In this document: piece after piece, positions 1 through 5,053 of the stretch
How the letters are laid out: each line of letters opens with the position of its first letter
Numbering within the stretch: the first letter of the stretch is position 1
Source: Bacillota bacterium
GTDB lineage: Bacteria; Bacillota; Dethiobacteria; DTU022; JAAZDU01
Reading direction: 5' to 3'
DNA: 5,053 nt
NCBI GenBank assembly: GCA_012512665.1
Contig: JAAZDU010000292.1
Span: 1-5,053, forward strand
Position numbers and translations under genes: made by a program
Notes under the pieces: generated by a model
Database searches by the model: none
What the model saw: only the letters and a program-made list of their open reading frames with translations
What the model was told of the DNA's origin: nothing

Positions 1-158
1 ACTAATAATAGGCGAGCTGGAGTTATTGATAGATTTATAAATTTTAATGTTCCGATAGTGTTGCTTTAGGACTTGCTTTAGGTTTTCCGCCTGTGAAGGT
101 AGTTGGTTTCAAGGATCCATCTTTTGCCTCAGCATTTTTAGAATATTTAGGTGCTGAT

Positions 159-166
159 AAGGAGGT
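159..166 (+). promoter_or_regulatory. Strong upstream Shine-Dalgarno (AAGGAGGT) before the MEVV mini-ORF
   Basis: AAGGAGGT is essentially a full anti-Shine-Dalgarno complement. It lies 23 bases before the infB ATG at 190, which is too far to serve it, but 8 bases before ATG 175, which is ideal spacing. That ATG opens only a four-codon frame, so this site may feed ribosomes to infB through termination and re-initiation. That role is inference. Confidence 0.5.
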
Positions 167-174
167 CAATTCTA

Positions 175-189
175 ATGGAGGTGGTTTGA
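175..189 (+). other. Possible four-codon leader ORF (MEVV-stop) abutting infB
   Basis: ATG 175, GAG, GTG, GTT, TGA 187-189 is directly followed by the infB ATG at 190, in the same frame. It is preceded by AAGGAGGT with 8-base spacing. TGA acts as a stop elsewhere in this window (rbfA ends with TGA), so this is not an N-terminal extension of IF2 under the standard code. It could be a coupling mini-cistron or a chance product of two closely spaced Shine-Dalgarno sequences. Expression is not shown. Confidence 0.3.
177..184 (+). promoter_or_regulatory. infB ribosome binding site (GGAGGTGG)
   Basis: GGAGGTGG ends 5 bases before ATG 190. This supports ATG 190 as the infB start, together with the conserved IF2 N-terminus that begins exactly there ([14 protein letters not shown]). 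Confidence 0.75.
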
Positions 190-2319
190 ATGAGTAAGGT
201 ACGGGTTTATGAACTGGCTAAGGAGCTGGGTATAGCCAGTAAAAAACTAATAGAAGTATTAAAGGAACTTAATGTAGATGTTAAAAACCATATGAGCACT
301 ATAGATGAAGATGTGGCGCGCCGCATTGTTGATACCCTGACTAAAGGAGGAAAAAAATCTGTAGATATTAAAAAAGATGAAAAAGAAAGCGCCATAACAG
401 AAAAAAGAAGAACTGCAACCAAAGCCCGGGCAATTAAAGATGAAGTAAAGTCAACAATAAGCAAGGGAAAAGATAAAAAACAGGAAGAAAGGATTGGAAG
501 AAAACAGAGGAAATATAAAAGGATTGCTGCCGAGGAAGAAAAAAAGAAAAAAAGAGAATCAATAAAACAACTTATGCTGGATGGTAAAGTTACGGTTGCC
601 CAGCTAGCCAATAAAATGGACTTAAGGCCCACCGAAGTCATAAAAAAGCTGCTGGAATTGGGGGTCATGGCAACTATAAATCAATATTTGGATGAAGATA
701 CAATTATATTAATCGCGGAAGAATATGGTTTCCAGGTAGAGATGCAAAAGGATCCTATCGAAGAAGAACTCCAACAGCATATTGATAGTAACGAAGGTGA
801 AGATAATTTACAACCGAGGTGCCCTGTAGTAACCATACTGGGACATGTTGACCACGGTAAAACATCCCTTTTAGATGCAATTAGAGAGACCAATGTTATT
901 GCATCTGAGGCTGGAGGCATTACGCAGCATATCGGAGCCTATTCTGTAGAAATAAATAAAAAAAGAATTGTCTTTCTCGACACCCCTGGCCATGAGGCTT
1001 TTACTGCTATGAGAGCCAGAGGGGCCCAAGTAACTGATATTGCCGTTCTTGTGGTGGCTGCTGATGATGGTGTGATGCCCCAAACAGTAGAAGCTGTTAA
1101 TCATGCTAAAGCAGCAGGCGTTCCTCTCATTGTAGCCTTAAATAAGATGGATAAACGGGATGCTAATCCTGAACAAGTGAAAAAACAGTTGTCGGATTTG
1201 GGGCTTATTCCTGAAGAATGGGGCGGGGATACCATTTATGTTCCTGTTAGTGCCCTTAAAAAAGAAGGCTTGGATCAATTATTGGAGATGATCCTACTGG
1301 TAGCTGAAATGGCAGAGCTGAAGGCTAATTACAACAGACCTGGCCGCGGTGTTGTAGTGGAGGCCAAACTTGATAAAGGCAGAGGGCCTGTTGCCACGGT
1401 TTTGGTGCAGGACGGCAGGGTGGAGGTGGGAGATTCAATTATTTGTGGCTCTTATCATGGCAAGGTAAGAGCTATGTTGGACGATAAAGGTAAGAGACAG
1501 AAGGTTGCCTTGCCGTCCACCCCGGTGGAAATATTAGGCTTAAATGATGTTCCTCAGGCTGGAGACGAGTTTTTTGTTGCCAAAGATGATAAACTGGCCA
1601 GGCAGATTGCAGCCAAACGGAGTGAAAAAGAGCGAGAAGCCAGTCTACGTAAAATGCAAAAAGTATCCCTGGATGACTTTTATAAGAAAATGCAAGAAGG
1701 AGAAGTTAAGGAGCTCAACCTTATTGTAAAAGCCGATACCCAGGGTTCTGTAGAGGCACTGGTGGAGTCTCTTTTAAAGCTGGAGGAAAATGGAGTAAAG
1801 GTTATAATTGTTCATAGCGGTGTTGGAGCTGTAAGCGAATCAGATGTCATGCTGGCAGTAGCCTCTCATGCTATTATCATTGGTTTTAATGTCAGACCTG
1901 ATAGTAAGGCGCGCAAGCTGGCTGAAAAAGAAGGGGTCGATATCCGGCTTTATAGAGTTATTTATGAGATTATTGAAGATGTAAAGGCTGCCATTAAGGG
2001 ACTACTTGTTCCCGAAATTAAAGAGGTTATATTGGGCCAGGCTGAGGTACGGCAGCTTTTTAAAGTTTCCAAAGTAGGCACTGTGGCGGGTTCTTATGTC
2101 AAAGAGGGTAGGATAACTCGCAATGCAAATGTTAGAGTGATAAGGGATAACGTTGTTCTTCACGAAGGGAAAATAAATACCCTAAGAAGGTTTAAAGATG
2201 ATGTTAGAGAAGTCAGCAGTGGTTTTGAGTGCGGTATTCTTTTGGAAAACTTTAATGATCTTAAAGAAGGGGATATTATCGAAGCCTTCTCTTTTGAAGA
2301 GGTTCCACTTAACTCATAA
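190..2319 (+). CDS. infB: Translation initiation factor IF-2
   Basis: IF2 is the cytoplasmic GTPase that binds initiator fMet-tRNA on the 30S subunit and promotes 50S joining. The protein has 709 residues, close to the 716 of B. subtilis. Residues 1-50 form a first IF2_N module ([20 protein letters not shown]). Residues 52-124 are a highly charged Lys/Glu/Arg linker. A second IF2_N module spans about 125-183. The G domain begins near 210, with all motifs intact: GHVDHGKT 218-225, GGITQHIG 242-249, DTPGHEAF 264-271, NKMD 318-321 and SAL 354-356. Domain II covers about 384-465, domain III about 505-600, and the initiator-tRNA-binding C2 domain about 605-709 ([26 protein letters not shown]). The start is set by GGAGGTGG at 177-184. 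The gene overlaps the end of the disrupted ylxQ by 8 bases and precedes rbfA by 33 bases. The linker DNA is strongly purine-rich with several A7 runs. I see no internal start as clear as those giving the short IF2 isoforms of E. coli. Confidence 0.98.
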   Translation: MSKVRVYELAKELGIASKKLIEVLKELNVDVKNHMSTIDEDVARRIVDTLTKGGKKSVDIKKDEKESAITEKRRTATKARAIKDEVKSTISKGKDKKQEERIGRKQRKYKRIAAEEEKKKKRESIKQLMLDGKVTVAQLANKMDLRPTEVIKKLLELGVMATINQYLDEDTIILIAEEYGFQVEMQKDPIEEELQQHIDSNEGEDNLQPRCPVVTILGHVDHGKTSLLDAIRETNVIASEAGGITQHIGAYSVEINKKRIVFLDTPGHEAFTAMRARGAQVTDIAVLVVAADDGVMPQTVEAVNHAKAAGVPLIVALNKMDKRDANPEQVKKQLSDLGLIPEEWGGDTIYVPVSALKKEGLDQLLEMILLVAEMAELKANYNRPGRGVVVEAKLDKGRGPVATVLVQDGRVEVGDSIICGSYHGKVRAMLDDKGKRQKVALPSTPVEILGLNDVPQAGDEFFVAKDDKLARQIAAKRSEKEREASLRKMQKVSLDDFYKKMQEGEVKELNLIVKADTQGSVEALVESLLKLEENGVKVIIVHSGVGAVSESDVMLAVASHAIIIGFNVRPDSKARKLAEKEGVDIRLYRVIYEIIEDVKAAIKGLLVPEIKEVILGQAEVRQLFKVSKVGTVAGSYVKEGRITRNANVRVIRDNVVLHEGKINTLRRFKDDVREVSSGFECGILLENFNDLKEGDIIEAFSFEEVPLNS

Positions 2320-2339
2320 TTTTTTACTGATTTGCCGGT

Positions 2340-2347
2340 GGGGGGTG
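2340..2347 (+). promoter_or_regulatory. rbfA ribosome binding site (GGGGGGTG)
   Basis: A G-rich Shine-Dalgarno-like sequence ends 5 bases before ATG 2353. It supports ATG 2353 over the in-frame TTG 2332 and GTG 2338, which would place the G-run inside the coding sequence and add residues not typical of RbfA. Confidence 0.6.
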
Positions 2348-2352
2348 TAAAA

Positions 2353-2712
2353 ATGAGTAAAAGGGTTTTTCGGGTTGCCGAAGAAATAAAGAAAGAAATG
2401 AGCAAAATTATAAGGGAGTTGAAAGACCCCCGCCTTGTTAGCATGACCAGTGGCACACACGTTGAAGTGACAAGAGACTTAAGATATGCAAATATATTTA
2501 TAAGCATTTACGGAACAGCGGGAGAGCAGCAAACGGGGCTACAAATATTAGAGAAAGCAAAAGGCTTTATCAGGACAGAAATAGGTAAAGCAATTAGGTT
2601 AAGGCATACACCGGAAATTACTTTTCATCTTGATCGCTCTCTGGAATACAGCGACCATATTGGAAAAGTAATGTCGAAACTCAAGAAAGGAGCAGAAGAG
2701 AAAAAAGATTGA
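2353..2712 (+). CDS. rbfA: 30S ribosome-binding factor RbfA
   Basis: RbfA is a small KH-fold protein that binds the immature 30S subunit and helps the 5' end of 16S rRNA mature; it is also known for cold adaptation. The protein has 119 residues, normal for the family (about 115-130). Family signatures are in order: RVAEEIKKEMSKII at 8-20, LKDPRL at 23-28, TRDLRYANIFISIYG at 40-54, the AKGFIR segment of the KH-like fold at 69-74, then IRLRHTPEITFHLDRS with a basic Lys-rich tail. The start at ATG 2353 follows a G-rich ribosome binding site and gives the usual N-terminus. An in-frame extension to TTG 2332 would add seven atypical residues. The position directly after infB is the classic arrangement, and the stop overlaps the nrnA start by 4 bases. 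Confidence 0.96.
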   Translation: MSKRVFRVAEEIKKEMSKIIRELKDPRLVSMTSGTHVEVTRDLRYANIFISIYGTAGEQQTGLQILEKAKGFIRTEIGKAIRLRHTPEITFHLDRSLEYSDHIGKVMSKLKKGAEEKKD

Positions 2713-3695
2713 AGAATAAAATAGATTTTAGCCCTGTCATAAGTGCCCTGGAACAAAAAGAACACTTTATCATAGCTTCACACGTTCTTCCCGATGGTGA
2801 TAGTCTTGGATCGACATTATCTCTTGGCTTAGCCTTGAAAAAACTAGGGAAAAAGGTGGAGATGCTCTGCCCTGATGCAGTGCCCCTGAAGTACAGATTT
2901 TTACCGGGAAGCGAGTATTTAAAAAGAGAGATTCCAAGTTCTATTCATGAGGACACGATAGTATTTATTCTCGATTGTAGTGATGAGGAACGTCTCGGCG
3001 ACCTTTTTACTAATCTTAGTTCTTTGCCCATAATAAATATTGATCATCATAGTAGCAACACTTATTTTGGCCAGGTGAATATTGTTAAAGAAGATGCTGC
3101 CGCAACGGGACAAATTATTTTTTATCTATTGGAGCAATTGGATCTTTTAGATCCCGAAATAGCTTTAAATTTGTACGTGGCCATAGTTACAGATACTGGA
3201 TCATTTAAATTTGCTAATACTACAGCTGAAGCCCATTTTATTTGTGCAAAGTTACTAAGTTTTAATTTGGAACCTGATGTTGTTAGTCAAAAAGTATTTG
3301 ATGAAAAACCAATATCTACCATGCTGTTGCTTAAAGAAGCTTTGGGCTCGCTTTGCCTGGAAAAACACGGTGTTAAAATTGCCTGGATGAAAGTAGATGA
3401 TCAAATACTGGCGAAGTGCGGGGCTTCAAGGGAAGAATTGGATGGCATTGTTAATTATGCCAGGAATATAACAGGTGTTGAAGTTGGCATGCTCTTTTAT
3501 TTGAAAAATGAAGGTGAAATCAAGGTAGCGCTGCGTTCTAAAAGCAAAATTAATGTGGCTAAAATTGCAGAAAAGTTTGGCGGAGGAGGACACCGTCAGG
3601 CAGCGGGGTGCCGCTTTAATAACCTAGATTTTGAAACAGCCAAAAGGAAAATAATTAATGTAATTGGAGAGTATTGTAAAATTGGGCAGGCTTAG
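2709..3695 (+). CDS. nrnA: Bifunctional oligoribonuclease / pAp phosphatase NrnA (DHH-DHHA1 family)
   Basis: NrnA is a cytoplasmic Mn-dependent phosphoesterase. It degrades 2-5 nt nanoRNAs at the end of RNA decay, and many members also dephosphorylate 3'-phosphoadenosine 5'-phosphate (pAp). The protein has 328 residues, the usual length. The DHH domain shows SHVLPDGDSLGS (H25, D29, D31), FILDCSD (D89), the name-giving DHH at 112-114 and TDTGSF at 161-166 (D162). The DHHA1 domain carries the substrate-binding GGGGHRQAAG at 291-300. All expected metal ligands are present. The start is TTG 2709, overlapping the rbfA stop by 4 bases (TTGA). No ATG or GTG lies nearby before the conserved N-terminus, and the Shine-Dalgarno signal is weak (AAAGGAG at 2686-2692 is 16 bases away), so translation is probably coupled to rbfA. 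nrnA between rbfA and truB is common in Clostridia-type Bacillota. Whether pAp or nanoRNA is the main substrate cannot be told from sequence. Confidence 0.95.
   Translation: MKNKIDFSPVISALEQKEHFIIASHVLPDGDSLGSTLSLGLALKKLGKKVEMLCPDAVPLKYRFLPGSEYLKREIPSSIHEDTIVFILDCSDEERLGDLFTNLSSLPIINIDHHSSNTYFGQVNIVKEDAAATGQIIFYLLEQLDLLDPEIALNLYVAIVTDTGSFKFANTTAEAHFICAKLLSFNLEPDVVSQKVFDEKPISTMLLLKEALGSLCLEKHGVKIAWMKVDDQILAKCGASREELDGIVNYARNITGVEVGMLFYLKNEGEIKVALRSKSKINVAKIAEKFGGGGHRQAAGCRFNNLDFETAKRKIINVIGEYCKIGQA
3666..3671 (+). promoter_or_regulatory. truB ribosome binding site (GGAGAG) inside the nrnA end
   Basis: GGAGAG lies 10 bases before TTG 3682 and within the last codons of nrnA. It favours TTG 3682 as the truB start over TTG 3664, whose only upstream purine-rich candidate (AAAAGGA) is about 15 bases away. 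Confidence 0.5.
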
Positions 3696-4608
3696 CGGTG
3701 TTTTTAATATTTTAAAGCCTCCGGGTATGAGCTCTCATGATGTTGTTAAATTTATTAGAGAAAACTTAAAAGATACTAAAGTTGGGCATGGAGGGACATT
3801 GGACCCCGGAGCTGCAGGAGTTTTGCCAGTTCTTGTGGGCCGGGCAACAAAACTTTCAGCCTTTCTATTAGATTATGACAAATTATATCGTGGCGAAGTA
3901 TTTTTGGGAAAAACTACTACGACTGATGATTCTGCTGGAGAACTATTGACTGAACTTCCAGTTCCTGCTATTAATGAACAGTCTTTAAAAAGAATACTAA
4001 AAGGCTTTGTTGGTAAGCTAGAGCAAATTCCCCCTCTTTTTTCTGCCTTAAAATATAAGGGAAAGAAATACTTGGATTATGCCAGGAAGGGTGAAAACAT
4101 TGCTCCCAAACCCCGTACGGTGCAGATTTACAAATGCGAGCTTGTAAAATTCACCCCTCCAAATCGAGTTATGCTGGATATCCATTGTTCAAAGGGAACA
4201 TATATAAGGTCGCTTGCCCGCGACCTGGGGGAGAAGATTGGTTGTGGAGGCCATTTATCTTTTTTAGTAAGATTAAGCACGGGGCCTTTTAAAATTGAAA
4301 ACTCCATTACGCTAGAAGAATTTATGGAAGCAGCTGAAAAAGGACTGCTCTCTACAGTGATAAACACCCCTGATTCATGCCTTCCTCATTTCAAAAATAT
4401 TACGCTGGGAGGAAGAGAATTACAGAGGTTTTTAAATGGCGTCAAGTATAAATTAAACCCTTCTTTCTTAGAGACAGGCTTCTGTTCTCCTGGGGAGTAT
4501 TTCAAGGTTTATAATAAATGCGGAGCTTGTGTTGCTTTAGGTCAGCTTGTTCAGGGTACAAATGCTCTTTATTTGCAACCTGTTATTATTTTGTCTGAAA
4601 AAATCTAG
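3682..4608 (+). CDS. truB: tRNA pseudouridine(55) synthase TruB
   Basis: TruB isomerises uridine 55 in the T-loop of nearly all tRNAs to pseudouridine and acts as a tRNA-folding chaperone. From TTG 3682 the protein has 308 residues, typical for the family. Motifs in order: GVFNILKPPGMSSHDVV at the N-terminus; GHGGTLDPGAAGVLPV, with the catalytic Asp about residue 41; YRGEVFLGKTTTTDD; IPPLFSALKYKGKKYLDYAR, with the base-stacking Tyr region; CSKGTYIRSLARDLG; then GGHLSFLVRLSTGPF. A PUA-like C-terminal domain follows from about 230. TTG 3682 gives the usual short lead before the conserved 'G-N-KP-G' motif and has GGAGAG 10 bases upstream. TTG 3664 would add six residues and is a possible alternative. 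The gene overlaps nrnA by 14 bases and precedes ribF by 14, so coupled translation is likely. The C-terminal domain contains four cysteines, including a CGAC pair, which is somewhat unusual. Confidence 0.95.
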   Translation: MGRLSGVFNILKPPGMSSHDVVKFIRENLKDTKVGHGGTLDPGAAGVLPVLVGRATKLSAFLLDYDKLYRGEVFLGKTTTTDDSAGELLTELPVPAINEQSLKRILKGFVGKLEQIPPLFSALKYKGKKYLDYARKGENIAPKPRTVQIYKCELVKFTPPNRVMLDIHCSKGTYIRSLARDLGEKIGCGGHLSFLVRLSTGPFKIENSITLEEFMEAAEKGLLSTVINTPDSCLPHFKNITLGGRELQRFLNGVKYKLNPSFLETGFCSPGEYFKVYNKCGACVALGQLVQGTNALYLQPVIILSEKI

Positions 4609-4610
4609 GC

Positions 4611-4617
4611 GGGAGAG
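4611..4617 (+). promoter_or_regulatory. ribF ribosome binding site (GGGAGAG)
   Basis: GGGAGAG sits in the short truB-ribF gap, 5 bases before ATG 4623. It fixes the ribF start. No terminator or promoter fits in this 14-base gap. Confidence 0.65.
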
Positions 4618-4622
4618 TTGTT

Positions 4623-5053
4623 ATGGAGATTGTTCAGTGGGAGGATATACCAAACACAGCCTTGCGATTTGGCGGCTCCGTCCTGGCACTGGGCAATTTT
4701 GATGGTGTTCACCTAGGACATCAAAAGATTATTAAGCGTACTATAGAACTGGCCCATCGCAATAACAATCCAGCTTGTTTGCTGTTGTTTAAGACCCACC
4801 CCTTGAAGCTTTTAAATCCAGATGCAAAACTTAATTTAATAACCAGCCTTTCTGATAAAATATGTTATTTAAATGAACTTGGCATAGATTATTTAATTAT
4901 TAAGGATTTTAATAAAGAATTTGCTCAAACACCTCCAAGTGAGTTTGTTTATAAATACTTGGTTAATGCATTGAAGGTGGGAGGAGTAGTTATAGGCTTC
5001 GATTACTCGTACGGACAAGGTGGAGCGGGGAGGGCTGCTGATTTAGCAAAAGA
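4623..5053 (+). CDS. ribF: Riboflavin kinase / FAD synthetase RibF, 5' part (cut by window end)
   Basis: RibF is the bifunctional enzyme that phosphorylates riboflavin to FMN (C-terminal kinase) and adenylates FMN to FAD (N-terminal nucleotidyltransferase). Only the first 143 residues are present, covering most of the adenylyltransferase domain. Visible signatures are ALGNFDGVHLGHQKII at 22-37, with the HxGH-like nucleotide-binding motif (H30, H33); FKTHPLKLLNP at 56-66; the ITSLSDKICYLNELGIDYL region at 73-91; the F-x-K-E-F segment at 96-100; and VVIGFDYSYGQGGAG at 122-136. ATG 4623 follows GGGAGAG at ideal spacing and gives the family N-terminus. ribF after truB is the standard order in this operon, with rpsO often next. 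The frame is open to the last base, so nothing suggests truncation, but the kinase half cannot be confirmed here. Confidence 0.95.
   Translation, partial: MEIVQWEDIPNTALRFGGSVLALGNFDGVHLGHQKIIKRTIELAHRNNNPACLLLFKTHPLKLLNPDAKLNLITSLSDKICYLNELGIDYLIIKDFNKEFAQTPPSEFVYKYLVNALKVGGVVIGFDYSYGQGGAGRAADLAK

Larger units (their letters stand above)
1..197 (+). pseudogene. rplGA: YlxQ / RplGA-like L7Ae-family RNA-binding protein, 3' part, frame disrupted
   Basis: This is the C-terminal part of an L7Ae/YlxQ-type protein, a small kink-turn RNA-binding family usually encoded just before infB in Bacillota. The frame starting at base 1 reads TNNRRAGVIDRFINFNVPIV, which matches the family's helix followed by 'VP', then stops at TAG 67-69. 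The conserved continuation (ALGLALGFPPVKVVGF, then KDPSFASAFLEYLG) lies in the frame of base 63 and ends at TAA 195-197. In B. subtilis YlxQ and archaeal L7Ae, as I recall them, nine residues separate the 'VP' and 'LG' motifs. Here only 11 bases separate them, so about 16 bases are missing and the frame is shifted. The stop overlaps the infB start by 8 bases, the normal arrangement for this pair. The last dozen residues are low-complexity and overlie the infB Shine-Dalgarno sequences. A sequencing or assembly error could equally explain the break. The 5' part lies outside the window. Confidence 0.75.

Noticed and set aside
315..322. GC-only palindrome GGCGCGCC in an AT-rich gene
   Set aside because: It falls within Val-Ala-Arg-Arg codons of the conserved first IF2_N module. 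A single copy with no partner site suggests chance.
207..668. 153-codon open frame on the minus strand opposite the infB 5' half
   Set aside because: It lies fully antisense to the Lys/Glu-rich IF2 linker. Its Ser/Phe/Leu-rich product is what reverse-complemented AAA/GAA codons give, and it resembles no family I recognise.
2320..2352. T-run after the infB stop as a possible terminator
   Set aside because: TTTTTT follows the stop codon but no stem-loop precedes it, and the rbfA ribosome binding site is only a few bases further on.
2332..2352. Longer rbfA from in-frame TTG 2332
   Set aside because: It would add seven atypical residues and bury the G-rich ribosome binding site in the coding sequence. 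ATG 2353 gives the usual RbfA N-terminus.
2160..2507. 115-codon minus-strand open frame across the infB-rbfA junction
   Set aside because: It is a shadow of two well-supported genes, with no recognisable motif in its product.
4207..4226. 7-bp inverted repeat AGGTCGC/GCGACCT with a 6-base loop inside truB
   Set aside because: It encodes the conserved RSLARDL motif of TruB, is followed by GGGG and not a T-run, and sits mid-gene. A terminator is unlikely.

Overview
This window is a stretch of a conserved bacterial translation and ribosome-assembly operon, read entirely on the + strand. The gene order is ylxQ/rplGA (L7Ae family, 3' part only), infB, rbfA, nrnA, truB, ribF (5' part only). Gene order, strong purine-rich Shine-Dalgarno sequences, TTG starts, tight overlaps, AT-rich coding sequence and an IF2 of about 710 residues all fit a low-to-mid-GC Gram-positive bacterium (Bacillota). 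An anaerobic Clostridia or Peptococcaceae-like lineage is my best guess, because nrnA sits between rbfA and truB. Species and genus cannot be read from the window.

Layout: 1-197 is the end of an L7Ae-family gene that appears broken. The reading frame runs into TAG at 67-69, and the conserved C-terminal part continues in another frame to TAA at 195-197. About 16 bases are missing relative to the family. infB (190-2319) is complete, with two N-terminal IF2_N modules, a lysine/glutamate-rich linker, the G domain and the C-terminal domains. rbfA follows after 33 bases (2353-2712). nrnA (2709-3695) overlaps rbfA by 4 bases and uses a TTG start. truB (best start TTG 3682, end 4608) overlaps nrnA by 14 bases. 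ribF begins at ATG 4623, 14 bases later, and runs off the window end with 143 codons present. No gap exceeds about 33 bases. I see no internal terminator, tRNA, repeat array, CRISPR or mobile element.

How the genes fit together: IF2 places initiator tRNA on the 30S subunit and drives subunit joining. RbfA matures 16S rRNA in the 30S subunit. TruB makes pseudouridine 55 in tRNA. NrnA clears nanoRNAs left by RNA decay (and often pAp). RibF makes FMN and FAD. The overlaps and short gaps suggest one transcript with translational coupling.

I found no previously undescribed system. The items most worth a second look are the disrupted ylxQ frame, a four-codon ORF with a near-perfect Shine-Dalgarno sequence that ends directly against the infB start codon in the same frame, and an in-phase A_AAA_AAG heptamer in the infB linker.
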